In this document: one piece after another, positions 1 through 11,741 of the stretch
Position numbering within the stretch: the stretch's first letter is position 1
How the letters are laid out: each line of letters begins with the position of its first letter
Origin: Alphaproteobacteria bacterium
GTDB lineage: Bacteria > Pseudomonadota > Alphaproteobacteria > RF32 > CAG-239
Assembly: GCA_017479985.1 (NCBI GenBank)
Contig: JAFVBL010000001.1
Coordinates: 1 to 35,937 of the forward strand
DNA: 35,937 bases
Direction: 5' to 3'
Notes under the pieces: generated by a model
Told to the model about the DNA's origin: nothing
Databases searched by the model: none
Seen by the model: only the letters and a program-made list of their open reading frames with translations
Program-made: the position numbers and the translations under genes

Positions 1-7
1 AATAAAC

Positions 8-1198
8 ATGGCAAAAGAAAAATTTGAGCGGACGAAACCGCACTGCAACATTGGTACGATTGGTCACGTAGACCACGGCAAAACAACCCTGACTGCTGCG
101 ATTACAAAAGTATTGGCAGAAGAAGGCGGCGCAAGCTTTACGGCGTATGATCAAATTGATAAAGCACCGGAAGAACGCGCACGCGGTATTACGATTTCGA
201 CGGCTCACGTAGAATACGAAACAAAGAATCGTCACTATGCGCACGTTGACTGTCCGGGCCACGCCGACTATGTTAAGAATATGATTACGGGTGCGGCACA
301 AATGGATGGAGCAATTTTGGTGGTATCATCGGCAGACGGTCCGATGCCGCAAACACGTGAACACATTTTGCTTGCACGTCAGGTAGGTGTTCCGGCGATT
401 GTGGTATATATGAACAAAGTAGACCAAGTAGATGATCCGGAATTGCTGGAATTGGTAGAGATGGAAATTCGCGATTTGCTGAGCTCATACGGTTTCCCTG
501 GCGACGAGATTCCGATTGTAAAAGGTTCTGCATTGGCAGTATTGGAAGACGGCGACAAGAAAATCGGACACGATTCGATTGTTGAATTGATGGAAGCTGT
601 AGACAGCTACATTCCGGAACCGACACGTCCGTTGGATCAACCGTTCTTGATGCCGATTGAAGATGTATTCTCAATTTCCGGCCGCGGTACGGTAGTTACC
701 GGCCGTGTAGAACGCGGTGTATTGCACGTTGGTGATGAAATCGAAATCGTCGGTATTCGTCCGACAGCGAAGACCACCTGCACAGGTATTGAAATGTTCC
801 GCAAGTTGTTGGATGAAGGTGAAGCAGGCGATAACATCGGTGTATTGTTGCGCGGAACAAAACGTGAAGAAGTGGAACGCGGTCAAGTATTGGCAGCACC
901 TGGAACGATTACGCCGCACACGGATTTCACCAGCGAATGCTACATTCTGACGAAAGAAGAAGGCGGCCGTCATACACCGTTCTTCTCGAACTATCGTCCG
1001 CAATTCTATTTCCGCACAACCGATGTTACCGGCACGATTCAATTGCCGGAAGGTACGGAAATGGTTATGCCAGGAGATAACGTAACGATTACGGTACAGC
1101 TGTTGAACCCGATTGCGATGAGCGAAGGTTTGCGCTTTGCTATTCGTGAAGGCGGACGTACGGTTGGTGCCGGCGTTGTATCTAAGATTTTGAAATAA
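8..1198 (+). CDS. tuf: Translation elongation factor Tu
   Basis: EF-Tu is the GTPase that carries aminoacyl-tRNA to the ribosomal A site in the cytoplasm. The 396-residue product is full length. The GTPase motifs are all visible: GHVDHGKT at residues 19-26, RGITI at 59-63, DCPGH at 81-85 and NKVD at 136-139, followed by the two beta-barrel domains that close with a typical C-terminus ([15 protein letters not shown]). The ATG lies 7 bases from the window edge, so its ribosome binding site and promoter are outside view. An intrinsic terminator follows directly, so it ends its transcription unit. In many Proteobacteria tufB is followed by tRNA-Trp, secE and nusG; none of these is present here. 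Confidence 0.98.
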   Translation: MAKEKFERTKPHCNIGTIGHVDHGKTTLTAAITKVLAEEGGASFTAYDQIDKAPEERARGITISTAHVEYETKNRHYAHVDCPGHADYVKNMITGAAQMDGAILVVSSADGPMPQTREHILLARQVGVPAIVVYMNKVDQVDDPELLELVEMEIRDLLSSYGFPGDEIPIVKGSALAVLEDGDKKIGHDSIVELMEAVDSYIPEPTRPLDQPFLMPIEDVFSISGRGTVVTGRVERGVLHVGDEIEIVGIRPTAKTTCTGIEMFRKLLDEGEAGDNIGVLLRGTKREEVERGQVLAAPGTITPHTDFTSECYILTKEEGGRHTPFFSNYRPQFYFRTTDVTGTIQLPEGTEMVMPGDNVTITVQLLNPIAMSEGLRFAIREGGRTVGAGVVSKILK

Positions 1199-1232
1199 GA
1201 TACGAAAACTCGTATAACGGGTTACTAATCAG

Positions 1233-1282
1233 AGGCTTTTTCCCTTATGTACTGCTCTGTACCGTGGGAAAAAGCCTTTTTC
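1233..1282 (+). terminator. Intrinsic terminator of tuf
   Basis: A 12-bp perfect stem (AGGCTTTTTCCC at 1233-1244 with GGGAAAAAGCCT at 1266-1277) encloses a 21-nt loop and runs into a T-rich tract at 1277-1281. It lies 35 nt after the tuf stop codon. Confidence 0.88.
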
Positions 1283-1531
1283 TATTAACTTCGTTCTCCG
1301 AGTTTTTTCTGTCGCAAGGTAAATCAGGGTATTTTTTGTTTTTTACCTTTGTACACCGCGCCGACCGGCATACTGCGTATTAAGCTCTTTAATCAACTTT
1401 TTTCCTTATCCAAACTGTGGGGGACAGTTCAAATCAGCATTTTTCTTGAAACAAAACGCAAGTATAAAATATTTAATTTCTTGAATTTACAAAATGCACC
1501 GTTTATACTCCTAATCCGAGGGAAGAAAATT
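1283..1531. other. Intergenic region before the phosphatase gene
   Basis: About 250 bp without a convincing gene. The phosphatase reading frame is open upstream to a TTG at 1349, but that extension has no ribosome binding site and does not look like conserved phosphatase sequence. An 8-bp inverted repeat (AAGGTAAA at 1316-1323, TTTACCTT at 1342-1349) is present without a following T-run. A weak promoter candidate is TTGAAA at 1446-1451 with TATTTA at 1470-1475 (18-bp spacer). Confidence 0.4.
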
Positions 1532-2212
1532 ATGAAAAGATATTTGGCAGATAAAGTTGAAAATATGCGTGACATCGGCGGTTATGAAACTCCGTTCGGT
1601 ATGATACCGGAAAAAAGGTTTATACGCAGTTGTTATGTGCCGCCAAAGATAACAGATGCAGCAACTTTTTTATGTCAGCTCGGCGTGTATACGGCGATTG
1701 ATTTACGCACACCGAGAGAATGTGCTGAAGCTGTTACGGTGTTTGAAAATCACCCGAATTTTAATGTCCGTCATTTTCCGTTTATTGCCGGTGCCGAAGT
1801 TCCGCAAACAACGGATGAAATTGCCGCGACGTATATGGAAATTGCCGCAGAAACGGAAAATATCAAGAACATTCTGACAACGATTTTCAATACCGATGGC
1901 GGCGTTGTTTATTACTGCTATGCCGGCAAAGACCGAACCGGTGTGGTGACGGCATTGGTTATGCTGATTTTAGGTGTATCGGAAGATGATATTATTGCTG
2001 ATTATGTGCTTTCCCGTGATTTTTTGGCGCAAAGATTGCACGAATATTCGGTTGCATTTAATCTTGATGAAAAGCTGATAACGCCGCAACCGCGGTATAT
2101 GCAAGAATTTTTAGCGGCATTTAAGCAGAAATACGGTAATATTGACAAATATCTGCAGCAAATGAATCTTTCCGCAGATATGTTACGGCAGCAAGTATTT
2201 GGGCATAATTGA
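1532..2212 (+). CDS. Tyrosine/dual-specificity protein phosphatase family protein
   Basis: The 226-residue product looks like the bacterial Y_phosphatase3-type cysteine phosphatases. The N-terminus carries NMRDIGGY (residues 11-18), IDLR lies at 56-59, and the P-loop signature CYAGKDRTG at 129-137 supplies the nucleophile Cys129 and the phosphate-binding Arg135. The residue before the Cys is Tyr rather than the more usual His. I chose the ATG at 1532 because GAGGGAAG precedes it by about 7 nt and because the protein then begins as family members do; a TTG at 1349 would add 61 unconserved residues. The frame ends one base before murI, so the two are probably co-transcribed and translationally coupled. 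The substrate cannot be deduced: phosphotyrosine, phosphoinositide and other phosphoesters are all possible for this family. Confidence 0.82.
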   Translation: MKRYLADKVENMRDIGGYETPFGMIPEKRFIRSCYVPPKITDAATFLCQLGVYTAIDLRTPRECAEAVTVFENHPNFNVRHFPFIAGAEVPQTTDEIAATYMEIAAETENIKNILTTIFNTDGGVVYYCYAGKDRTGVVTALVMLILGVSEDDIIADYVLSRDFLAQRLHEYSVAFNLDEKLITPQPRYMQEFLAAFKQKYGNIDKYLQQMNLSADMLRQQVFGHN

Positions 2213-2995
2213 ATGAAAATAGGGGTTTTTGATTCCGGTTTGGGCGGATTGGTTATCACAAAGGCGCTGATTAAGACATTGCCGCAATATGATTATCTGT
2301 ATTACGGTGATTCGGCGCATTTGCCGTATGGTGATAAGACGTCCGGCACAATTTTGAATTATACGCTGCAGGCGATGAAGTATATGATTGCGCAACATTG
2401 CAAACTGATTGTGATTGCGTGCAATACGGCGACTGCCATAACGTTGCGCTATATTCAACAGCGATTTATTCCGATTTATGCACCCGATGTAAAGGTACTC
2501 GGGGTGGTTATTCCGACGGTGGAAACTGCAATCGCACAGAATCAAACACATATAGGTGTTATTGCCACAAATGCGACGGTGCACTCAAAAATATATACAA
2601 CAGAGTTATTAAAACTTAATCCGAAATGCACGGTTACGGAAATTGCCGCACCGGAGCTTGTGCCTGCCATTGAGGCCGATGACTTTGCGCGTGCGGCGGA
2701 AATAACACATCGCTATGCCCCATATTTTGGGCAGTGTCAGAGTTTGATTTTGGGGTGTACGCACTATCCTTTGATAAAAGACTATTTCCGTCGGGAATTG
2801 CCGAATGTTTCAATTATATCGCAAGATGAGCTGATGGGAGAAAAATTGCAAGATTATTTACGCCGTCATTCGGAAATAGAAACAATGCTGTCAAAATCGG
2901 CTTCAAGAGAGTTTACGGTGAGCCGTTCGGATTGTCACGCGCAACAAGTGGCAAAGATTTTGTTTGAAGATATAAAAATTTGTCAGGCAGCATAA
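2213..2995 (+). CDS. murI: Glutamate racemase
   Basis: MurI interconverts L- and D-glutamate in the cytoplasm and provides D-Glu for peptidoglycan. The 260-residue length is normal. The N-terminal GVFDSGLGG (residues 4-12) contains the catalytic Asp7 and Ser8. The two catalytic cysteines sit in ACNTAT (Cys70) and GCTHYPLI (Cys182). The ATG follows the phosphatase stop codon with no gap, and no independent Shine-Dalgarno is obvious, which suggests translational coupling. A strong promoter for rpoBC begins only 29 bp after the stop. Confidence 0.96.
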   Translation: MKIGVFDSGLGGLVITKALIKTLPQYDYLYYGDSAHLPYGDKTSGTILNYTLQAMKYMIAQHCKLIVIACNTATAITLRYIQQRFIPIYAPDVKVLGVVIPTVETAIAQNQTHIGVIATNATVHSKIYTTELLKLNPKCTVTEIAAPELVPAIEADDFARAAEITHRYAPYFGQCQSLILGCTHYPLIKDYFRRELPNVSIISQDELMGEKLQDYLRRHSEIETMLSKSASREFTVSRSDCHAQQVAKILFEDIKICQAA

Positions 2996-3024
2996 AATTT
3001 TTTTATAAAAATGCAATAAAACAC

Positions 3025-3053
3025 TTGCAAAATAAATAAAAAAAAATTATACT
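3025..3053 (+). promoter_or_regulatory. Predicted sigma-70 promoter of rpoBC
   Basis: TTGCAA at 3025-3030, a 17-bp A-rich spacer, and TATACT at 3048-3053. Both hexamers are close to consensus and the spacing is optimal. Transcription would begin near 3060, giving a leader of about 180 nt before rpoB. Confidence 0.7.
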
Positions 3054-3059
3054 TCCACC

Positions 3060-3242
3060 AGTTTAAATCGGGGTTTGGATAAACAACCGATTATTATTTG
3101 GTAAATAGGGCTGAGAGGGCGATAGAGTCAGGGGTTTGGTCTTATTTGTTTGAACAATACAGCTGTTTTAACCTTCTGCTGACGGGTTTGAGTTTTTTCA
3201 TAAGAATTGTCGCAGAATCAATATATTAGAAGGATAAAAAAT
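3060..3242 (+). promoter_or_regulatory. rpoBC 5' leader with hairpin
   Basis: Untranslated leader between the predicted start site and the rpoB ATG. It contains a nested hairpin at 3066-3092: the outer arms AATCGG and CCGATT pair, and the inner GTTT/AAAC pair closes a GGAT loop. A G/A-rich stretch follows at 3107-3135. Near the rpoB start, AACC at 3170-3173 can pair weakly with GGTT at 3185-3188, a few bases before a T6 run, but this is not a convincing attenuator. I recognise no known riboswitch class. Autogenous control of rpoBC through the leader is possible but is inference. Confidence 0.4.
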
Positions 3243-6200
3243 ATGAGTGAATCTTATACGGGCAAAAAGCGTGTAAGAAAAAATTTCGGCCGAATCGATG
3301 CCGTAATGGATATGCCGAATTTAATTGATGTGCAAACCGGTTCTTATTCCAGTTTTATCAACAACACAGATGTAAACGGAGATCATTGTGAGTTCGGTTT
3401 GGAAGAAGTGTTTAAATCTATTTTCCCAATCAGAGATTTTGCCGGTAACGGTGAACTTGACTTTGTCGGATATGTTTTGGATAAGCCGAAATATGATGAA
3501 GAAGAATGCTTGCGTCGTGATATGACGTATGCCGCACCGATTAAAGCTACTTTGCGTTTGGTGGTTTGGGATACGGACGATGCAACCGGCGCCAAATCTA
3601 TTCACGACGTGAAAGAACAGGAAGTCTATATGGGTGATATTCCGTTGATGACGGAAAAGGGTACGTTTATTTTTAACGGTACGGAACGTGTGGTTGTTTC
3701 TCAGATGCACCGTTCACCTGGTGTGTTTTTTGACAGTGACGGCGGTAAAACAATGTCGTCGGGTAAAAAACTGTTTTCGGCGCGTATTATTCCGTATCGC
3801 GGCTCTTGGCTTGATTTTGAGTTTGATGCCAAAGATATGCTGTATGCCCGTATCGACAGACGCCGTAAATTACCGGTAACGTCAATTTTCTATTCGTTAT
3901 ATTCGAAAGAAACGGAAGAAAAAATGGCGCAGCTTGCCAAAGAAGGCAAAGAAATGGCTCTTGAAGATATCAAGGGTATGGATAAAGAAGAAATTTTAAA
4001 TTATTTCTATGAAACGGAAACCTATTTCGCCGACAAAAAAGCGTGGAAGATGAAATTTGAGCCGGCGCGTATGAAGGGCGTTAAGTTTGATTTTGCATTG
4101 GTGAATGCCGAAAACGGCGAAACGGTGTGGGATGCCGGTAAGAAACTGACGCCGAGAAGCGCTCAGAAATTGGCCGAAGAAGGTTTGGAATATTTCAGAG
4201 TTTCCAAAGAACAGATGTATGGCAAGTTCTTGGCAAAGAATATTGTGGCGGCCAAAACCGGAGAAGTATTGGCTGAAGCCGGCGATGAAATCAATGAAGA
4301 AGTATTGAACAAACTTGCGGAAAACAAAATCAAGACGATTGAAACGCTTTATATTGACGGAATGAACGTCGGTCCGTATATTCGCAACACTTTGGCGGCA
4401 GATAAAAATTCCAACCGTCAGGAAGCGTTGTTTGATATTTATCGTGTTATGAGACCTGGTGAACCGGCAACATTGGAAGCCGCCGATGCGTCGTTCAAAC
4501 AGCAATTTTTTGATTCCGAACGCTATGATTTATCGGCGGTCGGTCGTGTTAAGATGAATGCATCGTTGGATATTCCGTTCAGTGTTGCGCCGGATACGTT
4601 GCGTGTTTTGCGTAAAGAAGATATTTTGCTGATTGTTAAAAAATTGGTGGAAATTCGTGACGGCCGCGGTCAGGTTGATGATATTGACCACCTTGGCAAT
4701 CGTCGTGTACGTTCGGTTGGAGAATTGATGGAAAATCAATATCGTATGGGCTTGCTCAGAATGGAACGCGCAATTAAAGAAAAAATGAGTGCGGAAGTAT
4801 TGAATAATGTTAAGCCGCAAGATTTGATTAACGCCAAGCCGATTGCTTCGGTTATTCGCGAGTTCTTCGGGTCTTCGCAATTATCGCAATTTATGGACCA
4901 GAACAACCCACTGTCGGAAATTACGCATAAACGGCGTCTGTCGGCATTGGGACCGGGTGGTTTGAGCCGTGACAGAGCCGGCTTTGAAGTCCGCGACGTG
5001 CATCCGACACACTATGGTCGTATTTGCCCGATTGAATCACCGGAAGGTCCGAACATCGGTTTGATTAACTCGCTTTCGACCTATGCGCGTGTCAATAAAT
5101 ACGGCTTTATTGAATGTCCGTACCGCAAAGTTGTCAACGGTGTTGTTACCGATGAAGTTGTCTATTTGTCTGCCGATGACGAAGGTAAGGTGGTTATTGC
5201 CGAAGCCAATGCAAAGGTTAAAGAAGACGGTCATTTTGAAAATGATTTGATTACCTGTCGTCGCGGCGGTGAAGTTGAATTTGATAAGCCTGAAAATATC
5301 GACTACATCGATGTTTCGCCGAAACAGTTGGTGTCTGTGGCTGCTGCTTTGATTCCGTTCTTGGAAAACGACGATGCTAACCGTGCATTGATGGGTTCAA
5401 ACATGCAGCGTCAAGGCGTGCCGTTGTTGCGCTCGGAAGCACCGCTTGTCGGTACGGGTATCGAGGCAACCGTGGCAAAAGATTCCGGTGCGACTTTGGT
5501 AGCTAAATATGACGGTATTGTTGATGCGGTTGATGCCAATCGTATCGTTATTCGCTCGGACGGCGACGATACGCACGGTGCCGGTGTTGAAATTTATAAG
5601 CTTTCCAAATTCCGCCGCTCCAACCAAAATACTTGTATCAACCAAGTGCCGCTCGTTAAGGTTGGTGACCATATTAAAAAAGGCGATATTATTGCAGACG
5701 GTCCGTGTACAAACCTCGGTGAATTGGCTTTGGGTAAAAACCTTTTGGTGGCATTTATGCCGTGGAACGGTTTGAACTACGAAGATGCTATTTTGCTTTC
5801 GGAGCGTATTTCACGTGATGATGTTTTGACCTCGCTGCATATTGAAGAATTTGAGGTTGTGGCACGTGATACAAAACTCGGTCAGGAAGAGATTACACGC
5901 GATATTCCGAATGTCGGTGAAGATGCACTGCGTAACCTTGATGAAGCCGGTATTGTCTATATCGGTGCACACGTCAAAGCCGGCGATATTTTGGTCGGTA
6001 AGGTGACGCCGAAAGGTGAAACGCCGCAAACACCGGAAGAAAAACTTTTGCGTGCGATTTTCGGTGAAAAAGCCAGTGATGTTCGTGACACGTCATTAAA
6101 GGCACAGCCGGGTGTTGACGGTATTGTCGTCGATGTTCGCATTTTCTCACGCCGCGGAGTGGAAAAAGACGAACGTGCGTTAGCTATTGAACAGGAAGAA

Positions 6201-7421
6201 ATTTCCACTTTGGCGAAAGACCGTGATGACGAAATGAATATTGTTCGCCGCAACTTCAGAGCACGTCTGCACGATATGCTTGTCGGACAAGCTGTTGTCG
6301 ACGGTCCGAAAGGATTTAAGAAAAACGAGAAAATCACTGCTGAAAAATTAGCCGAATATCCGGAAGCCAAATGGGAAGAAATCGTTGTCAAAAACGAAGA
6401 TGTTATGGCAAAAATCGAGAGCTTTAAGGCAGCGTTTGATTTGCGTATGAAAGATATTAAAGCGCATTATGACGATAAAGTTGCCAAAGTTCAACGCGGC
6501 GATGAGTTATTACCGGGCGTTTTGAAACAGGTTAAAGTATTTATTGCTACCAAGAGAAAAATGCAAACGGGTGATAAAATGGCCGGTCGCCACGGTAACA
6601 AAGGTACCGTTTCGCGCGTTTTGCCGCTTGCGGATATGCCGTATACCGAAGACGGAACACCGGTTGATGTGGTGTTAAACCCGCTCGGCGTGCCAAGCCG
6701 TATGAATGTGGGACAAATTTTGGAAACTCACCTCGGCTGGGCCGCAAAAGAATTGGGTGCTCAGCTTAATGAAATGTGCGAACAATATAAACGCGGTGAA
6801 AAAACAGCTGAAGAATTGAATGCACGTCTGAAAGAAATTTACGGTGAAAAGCAATATAAACGCGAAATCGAAACATTGACCGAAGATGAAACGATGGAAA
6901 TGATTTCCAACTTGAAGAAGGGTATTCCGATGGCAACACCGGTATTCGACGGTGCTTCGGGCGATGATATAAATCGTATGCTTGATATGGCAGGACTGCC
7001 GACATCGGGTCAGATTGACTTGTATGACGGTCGTACCGGTGAGAAGTTTGACCGCAAAGTGACAGTCGGCGTGATGTATATGATTAAACTTCACCACATT
7101 GTTGATGAAAAAATGCACGCACGTTCGGTCGGTCCTTACGGTTTGGTTACCCAGCAACCGCTCGGCGGTAAGGCTCAATTCGGCGGACAACGTTTCGGTG
7201 AAATGGAAGTGTGGGCGCTTCAAGCTTACGGTGCGGCATATACGTTGCAGGAAATGCTTACCATTAAATCCGATGACGTTGAGGGCAGAACAAGAGTTTA
7301 TGAGTCGATTGTTCGCGGTGAAGATACCTTTAATACAGGTATTCCGGAATCCTTTAACGTTTTGGTTAAAGAAATTCAGTCTTTGTGTCTGAATGTTGAA
7401 ATGTTAAACGAAGAAGCTTAA
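3243..7421 (+). CDS. rpoB: DNA-directed RNA polymerase beta subunit
   Basis: Beta subunit of RNA polymerase, 1392 residues. I chose the ATG at 3243 because AGAAGGA sits about 9 nt upstream and the product then begins [17 protein letters not shown], as alphaproteobacterial RpoB proteins do. The frame is open upstream to a TTG at 3207 that lacks such support. The rifampicin-binding cluster is visible around residues 545-568. The positions matching E. coli Asp516, His526 and Ser531 are Asp552, His562 and Ser567, all wild type. The C-terminus carries the conserved [19 protein letters not shown] segment. rpoC follows after 19 bp with its own GGAGG. rplJ and rplL, the usual upstream neighbours, are absent and murI takes their place. 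Confidence 0.98.
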   Translation: MSESYTGKKRVRKNFGRIDAVMDMPNLIDVQTGSYSSFINNTDVNGDHCEFGLEEVFKSIFPIRDFAGNGELDFVGYVLDKPKYDEEECLRRDMTYAAPIKATLRLVVWDTDDATGAKSIHDVKEQEVYMGDIPLMTEKGTFIFNGTERVVVSQMHRSPGVFFDSDGGKTMSSGKKLFSARIIPYRGSWLDFEFDAKDMLYARIDRRRKLPVTSIFYSLYSKETEEKMAQLAKEGKEMALEDIKGMDKEEILNYFYETETYFADKKAWKMKFEPARMKGVKFDFALVNAENGETVWDAGKKLTPRSAQKLAEEGLEYFRVSKEQMYGKFLAKNIVAAKTGEVLAEAGDEINEEVLNKLAENKIKTIETLYIDGMNVGPYIRNTLAADKNSNRQEALFDIYRVMRPGEPATLEAADASFKQQFFDSERYDLSAVGRVKMNASLDIPFSVAPDTLRVLRKEDILLIVKKLVEIRDGRGQVDDIDHLGNRRVRSVGELMENQYRMGLLRMERAIKEKMSAEVLNNVKPQDLINAKPIASVIREFFGSSQLSQFMDQNNPLSEITHKRRLSALGPGGLSRDRAGFEVRDVHPTHYGRICPIESPEGPNIGLINSLSTYARVNKYGFIECPYRKVVNGVVTDEVVYLSADDEGKVVIAEANAKVKEDGHFENDLITCRRGGEVEFDKPENIDYIDVSPKQLVSVAAALIPFLENDDANRALMGSNMQRQGVPLLRSEAPLVGTGIEATVAKDSGATLVAKYDGIVDAVDANRIVIRSDGDDTHGAGVEIYKLSKFRRSNQNTCINQVPLVKVGDHIKKGDIIADGPCTNLGELALGKNLLVAFMPWNGLNYEDAILLSERISRDDVLTSLHIEEFEVVARDTKLGQEEITRDIPNVGEDALRNLDEAGIVYIGAHVKAGDILVGKVTPKGETPQTPEEKLLRAIFGEKASDVRDTSLKAQPGVDGIVVDVRIFSRRGVEKDERALAIEQEEISTLAKDRDDEMNIVRRNFRARLHDMLVGQAVVDGPKGFKKNEKITAEKLAEYPEAKWEEIVVKNEDVMAKIESFKAAFDLRMKDIKAHYDDKVAKVQRGDELLPGVLKQVKVFIATKRKMQTGDKMAGRHGNKGTVSRVLPLADMPYTEDGTPVDVVLNPLGVPSRMNVGQILETHLGWAAKELGAQLNEMCEQYKRGEKTAEELNARLKEIYGEKQYKREIETLTEDETMEMISNLKKGIPMATPVFDGASGDDINRMLDMAGLPTSGQIDLYDGRTGEKFDRKVTVGVMYMIKLHHIVDEKMHARSVGPYGLVTQQPLGGKAQFGGQRFGEMEVWALQAYGAAYTLQEMLTIKSDDVEGRTRVYESIVRGEDTFNTGIPESFNVLVKEIQSLCLNVEMLNEEA

Positions 7422-7440
7422 TTCGGAGGAGTTTAAGATA

Positions 7441-10400
7441 ATGAGTAATGAATTGGTAAATGTTTTGAATCCGCAACAGTTGGCTGCCGATAATTTTGAT
7501 TCAATTAAAATTTCGATAGCTTCTCCGGAGCAAATTCGTTCGTGGTCTTACGGTGAGGTTAAAAAGCCGGAAACCATTAACTATCGTACATTTAAGCCGG
7601 AAAAAGACGGTTTGTTCTGTGCGCGCATTTTCGGTCCGGTCAAGGATTATGAATGTTTGTGCGGTAAATATAAACGTATGAAAAATCGTGGTCTGGTCTG
7701 CGAAAAGTGCGGTGTTGAAGTCACACTTTCCAAAGTTCGCCGCGAAAGAATGGGACACATCGAGCTGGCTGCACCGGTTGCGCATATTTGGTTTTTGAAA
7801 TCGTTGCCGTCACGTATTGCGACACTGACGGATATTCCGGAAAAATCTTTGGAACGCGTGCTGTATTTTGAAAGCTATATCGTGATTGAGCCGGGATTGA
7901 CCGATTTGCAAATCAATCAACTGTTAAATGAAGATGATTATCAAAATGCAATCGATAAATACGGCGAAGATGCGTTCAGAGCCGGTATCGGTGCGGAAGC
8001 GTTACGTGAAATCCTGTCAAATATCGATTTGGAAGCCGAACGCGAAGCAATGCGTGAAGAACTGAAAGAAACTAATTCCGAAGCAAAACGCAAAAAATTA
8101 GTCAAACGCTTGAAATTGGTTGAAGCGTTCATCAATTCCAATGCTAAACCGGAATGGATGATTCTGACCGTTCTGCCGGTTATTCCGCCTGATTTGCGTC
8201 CGCTTGTACCGTTGGACGGCGGTCGTTTTGCAACATCTGATTTGAACGATTTGTATCGTCGTGTCATTAACCGTAACAATCGTTTGAAACGCTTGATTGA
8301 ATTGCACGCACCGGATATTATTGTCCGCAACGAAAAGCGTATGCTGCAGGAATCTGTCGATGCATTGTTTGATAACGGTCGCCGCGGTCGTGCCATTACC
8401 GGTACCAACAAACGTCCGCTTAAATCTTTGGCAGATATGTTGAAAGGTAAACAAGGTCGTTTCCGTCAGAACTTGCTCGGTAAACGTGTTGATTATTCCG
8501 GTCGTTCGGTTATTACGGTCGGTCCGGAACTTAAAATGCATCAATGCGGTTTGCCGAAGAAGATGGCGCTTGAATTGTTTAAGCCGTTTGTTTATGCCAA
8601 ACTCGAAATGTACGGAATGGCAACAACCTTGAAAACGGCAAAACGTATGGTTGAAAAAGAGCGTCCGGAAGTTTGGGATATTTTGGAAGAAGTCATCAGA
8701 GAGCATCCGGTATTGCTGAACCGTGCGCCGACTTTGCACCGTTTGGGTATTCAAGCCTATGAACCGGTGTTGGTTGAAGGTAAGGCAATTCACTTGCACC
8801 CGTTGGCTTGTACGGCATTTAACGCCGACTTCGACGGTGACCAAATGGCAGTACACGTTCCGCTTTCAATCGAAGCACAGCTGGAATCGCGTGTGTTGAT
8901 GATGTCTTCAAACAACGTTTTGTCGCCGGCATCGGGTAAACCGATTATCGTGCCGTCACAAGATATGGTTTTGGGTATTTATTACCTGACATATTGTATT
9001 GATGAAATCAACAAAACCGAGAAAAAACCTGAAGATTACAAAATCTATTCAAGTCCGGAAGAATGTATGTTGGCTTTGAATGCCAAGGCGGTTGATTTGC
9101 ACGAAAAAATCAAGTGCCGTATGGAATATGTCGGCGATGACGGCAAGTTTACCAAAGGTGTTGTCGAAACTACACCGGGACGTATCATCGTTTCCGACAT
9201 TCTGCCGAAGAAAGAAGGCGTTCCGTTCTCACTTGTCAATCGTCTGGTGAAAAAGAAACAGATTTCGCAGATTATTGATGAAGTCTATCGTGTTTGCGGC
9301 GGTAAAGAAACCTGTATTATGGCAGATGCCATTATGGGTTTAGGTTATCGTTACGCTTGCTTGTCCGGTATTTCTTTCGGTAAGGACGACTTGATTGTTC
9401 CGGCTGCAAAGCAGAAGCTGATTGATGAAACTTCGGCACAGGTGAAAGAATTTGAACAGCAATATCAAAACGGTTTGATTACCAAAGGCGAAAAATATAA
9501 TAAAGTCGTTGATATTTGGGCATCTTGCACTGATAAAGTGGCTGACGAGATGATGAAAAACATTTCCAAACCTGATGAAAACAATATGCTTAATTCCGTG
9601 TATATGATGGCTGACTCCGGCGCCCGCGGTAGTGCGGCACAAATGCGCCAATTGGCAGGTATGCGCGGGTTGATGGCAAAACCGTCCGGTGAAATTATTG
9701 AACAACCGATTATCTCAAACTTTAAAGAAGGCTTGACGGTGTCGGAATACTTTAACTCCACGCACGGTGCTCGTAAAGGTTTGGCCGATACGGCTTTGAA
9801 AACAGCAAACGCCGGTTATTTGACACGTCGTTTGGTTGATGTCGGTCAAGATGTTGTGATTACCGAAACAAACTGTGGTACCGAACGCGGTATTATCGTG
9901 CGTCCGGTTGTTGACGGCGGTAATGTGATTGCCACTATCGGCGAGCGCATTTTGGGGCGTACGGCACAAGAGGACATTATTCATCCGGAAACAGGTGAAG
10001 TTTTGGTTGAGCGCGGTAAGTTGATTGATGAAACAGATGTTGAAAAGGTTGAAAAAGCCGGTGTGGAACAGGTGAAAATCCGTTCTGTTTTGACTTGCGA
10101 AAGCGAGCACGGTGTTTGTGCGGCTTGTTACGGCCGTGACTTGGCGCGCGGTAATCCGGTCAGCATCGGTGAAGCTGTCGGCGTGATTGCGGCGCAATCC
10201 ATCGGTGAACCTGGTACACAATTGACGCTGCGTACGTTCCACATCGGTGGTGCGGCTTCAAAATCTGCCGAACAATCGACGATTGAAGTACCGTTTGCCG
10301 GTATTTTGAAACTCGAAAACACGCATACGGTTGAAAATTCAGACGGTCATTTGATTATTTTATCACGTAACTGCGATATTGTCATTCAAGATGAACAAGG

Positions 10401-11646
10401 CCGCGAAAAATCACGTCACCACGTTCCTTACGGTGCCAAAGTACTGGTTAAGGAAGGTCAGGAAGTATCAAAGGGACAAAAGGTTGCCGAATGGGATCCG
10501 TTTATGACCCCGATTATTTCCGAAAAAGCCGGTAAGGCCGAGTTGGTTGACTTGATTCCGAATGTATCAATGAAAGAAAATATGGATGAAACAACGGGTA
10601 TCAGTTCCAAGACGGTTATTGATTGGCAGTCCGGTCCGATTGCCAATGCAGGCTTAAAACCGAGTGTTATGCTTAAAGATTCCAAAGGCAAGCACGTGAC
10701 TTATGATTCCGGCAAAGAAGTTCGGTATTATCTGTCGGTTGATGCGGTATTGAACGTCGATAAAGATACGGACGTCAAGGTTGGTGATGTTATTGCGCGT
10801 ATTCCGAGAGAAAGCACAAAAACAAAAGATATTACCGGCGGTTTGCCGCGAGTGGCCGAGTTGTTTGAAGCCCGCCGTCCGAAAGATCCGGCAATTATTT
10901 CGGATATTGACGGTATGGTTGAATATGGCAAGGACTACAAGGCAAAACAACGTATTACGATTATTCCGCAAGAAGGCAATCCGGTTGAATACCTGATTCC
11001 GAAGGGACGTCGTTTGGTTGTTCAAGACGGAGACCAAGTCAGAAAAGGCGATTTGCTGGTTGACGGTACGCCGGCACCGCACGATATTTTGCGCGTTTTG
11101 GGCGTAGAAAAATTGGCGGAATATTTGGTTCAGGAAGTTCAGGCCGTGTATCGTCTGCAAGGTGTGGCAATTAACGATAAGCACATTGAAGTGATTGTTT
11201 CGCAAATGTTGAAGAAGGTCGAAATTACCGATGCCGGCAATACGACATTCCTGATTGGCGAGCAAGTTGACCGCGATGTGTTTGAAACTGAAAATGCCAA
11301 AGTTATTGCCGAGGGCGGTGAGCCGGCAAAATCCGATCCGGTATTGCTCGGTATTACTAAGGCAAGCTTGCAGACCAAGTCGTTTATTTCTGCCGCATCA
11401 TTCCAAGAGACTACGCGTGTCTTGACGGAAGCCGCGGTTGAAGGCAAGGTAGATACTTTGACCGGTTTGAAAGAGAATGTAATTGTCGGTCGCTTGATTC
11501 CTGCCGGTACGGGTAGCGTTTTACGCTCGCTTAAGAAAGTTGCTGCGCAAAATGATAAGGAAATTCTGGAAATGAAACAGCAGGCAGCCGAAGAAGGCAA
11601 TGCCGCGGTTGCTTTACCGGAAACACAATCCGAAAGTGCAGAGTAA
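7441..11646 (+). CDS. rpoC: DNA-directed RNA polymerase beta' subunit
   Basis: Catalytic beta' subunit of RNA polymerase, 1401 residues, the usual size for Alphaproteobacteria. The N-terminal zinc site is formed by Cys72, Cys74, Cys87 and Cys90. The Mg-binding active-site motif NADFDGDQ begins at residue 461 and supplies Asp463, Asp465 and Asp467. The second zinc cluster lies in the [19 protein letters not shown] region (nucleotides about 10097-10152). The trigger-loop and bridge-helix region [19 protein letters not shown] (nucleotides about 9633-9690) is intact. GGAGGAG stands about 10 nt upstream of the ATG. rpoBC ends in a terminator; rpsL, rpsG and fusA, which often follow, are not here. 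Confidence 0.98.
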   Translation: MSNELVNVLNPQQLAADNFDSIKISIASPEQIRSWSYGEVKKPETINYRTFKPEKDGLFCARIFGPVKDYECLCGKYKRMKNRGLVCEKCGVEVTLSKVRRERMGHIELAAPVAHIWFLKSLPSRIATLTDIPEKSLERVLYFESYIVIEPGLTDLQINQLLNEDDYQNAIDKYGEDAFRAGIGAEALREILSNIDLEAEREAMREELKETNSEAKRKKLVKRLKLVEAFINSNAKPEWMILTVLPVIPPDLRPLVPLDGGRFATSDLNDLYRRVINRNNRLKRLIELHAPDIIVRNEKRMLQESVDALFDNGRRGRAITGTNKRPLKSLADMLKGKQGRFRQNLLGKRVDYSGRSVITVGPELKMHQCGLPKKMALELFKPFVYAKLEMYGMATTLKTAKRMVEKERPEVWDILEEVIREHPVLLNRAPTLHRLGIQAYEPVLVEGKAIHLHPLACTAFNADFDGDQMAVHVPLSIEAQLESRVLMMSSNNVLSPASGKPIIVPSQDMVLGIYYLTYCIDEINKTEKKPEDYKIYSSPEECMLALNAKAVDLHEKIKCRMEYVGDDGKFTKGVVETTPGRIIVSDILPKKEGVPFSLVNRLVKKKQISQIIDEVYRVCGGKETCIMADAIMGLGYRYACLSGISFGKDDLIVPAAKQKLIDETSAQVKEFEQQYQNGLITKGEKYNKVVDIWASCTDKVADEMMKNISKPDENNMLNSVYMMADSGARGSAAQMRQLAGMRGLMAKPSGEIIEQPIISNFKEGLTVSEYFNSTHGARKGLADTALKTANAGYLTRRLVDVGQDVVITETNCGTERGIIVRPVVDGGNVIATIGERILGRTAQEDIIHPETGEVLVERGKLIDETDVEKVEKAGVEQVKIRSVLTCESEHGVCAACYGRDLARGNPVSIGEAVGVIAAQSIGEPGTQLTLRTFHIGGAASKSAEQSTIEVPFAGILKLENTHTVENSDGHLIILSRNCDIVIQDEQGREKSRHHVPYGAKVLVKEGQEVSKGQKVAEWDPFMTPIISEKAGKAELVDLIPNVSMKENMDETTGISSKTVIDWQSGPIANAGLKPSVMLKDSKGKHVTYDSGKEVRYYLSVDAVLNVDKDTDVKVGDVIARIPRESTKTKDITGGLPRVAELFEARRPKDPAIISDIDGMVEYGKDYKAKQRITIIPQEGNPVEYLIPKGRRLVVQDGDQVRKGDLLVDGTPAPHDILRVLGVEKLAEYLVQEVQAVYRLQGVAINDKHIEVIVSQMLKKVEITDAGNTTFLIGEQVDRDVFETENAKVIAEGGEPAKSDPVLLGITKASLQTKSFISAASFQETTRVLTEAAVEGKVDTLTGLKENVIVGRLIPAGTGSVLRSLKKVAAQNDKEILEMKQQAAEEGNAAVALPETQSESAE

Positions 11647-11668
11647 TTTTCTGACAAAGAAAGCATTA

Positions 11669-11698
11669 AGACGTCGAGTTTTCGCTCGGCGTCTTTTT
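11669..11698 (+). terminator. Intrinsic terminator of rpoBC
   Basis: A 10-bp stem (AGACGTCGAG at 11669-11678 with CTCGGCGTCT at 11685-11694, one wobble pair) with a 6-nt loop, followed by a T5 run. Confidence 0.88.
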
Positions 11699-11741
11699 GT
11701 AATGTGATTTCACTTCGTTCGGACCGGTGGTTTTCACAACA

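Noticed and set aside
1349-1531. A 61-codon N-terminal extension of the phosphatase from a TTG.
   Set aside because: No ribosome binding site before the TTG, and the ATG at 1532 has GAGGGAAG and gives a family-like N-terminus.
3107-3140. A CTGAGAG motif in the rpoB leader that recalls the TPP riboswitch.
   Set aside because: The other conserved TPP segments, such as the ACCTGATC-type partner, are missing and rpoB is not a thiamine gene.
8098-8856. A 252-codon minus-strand frame inside rpoC.
   Set aside because: It is antisense to the conserved catalytic region of rpoC. Long antisense frames are expected from the codon bias there.
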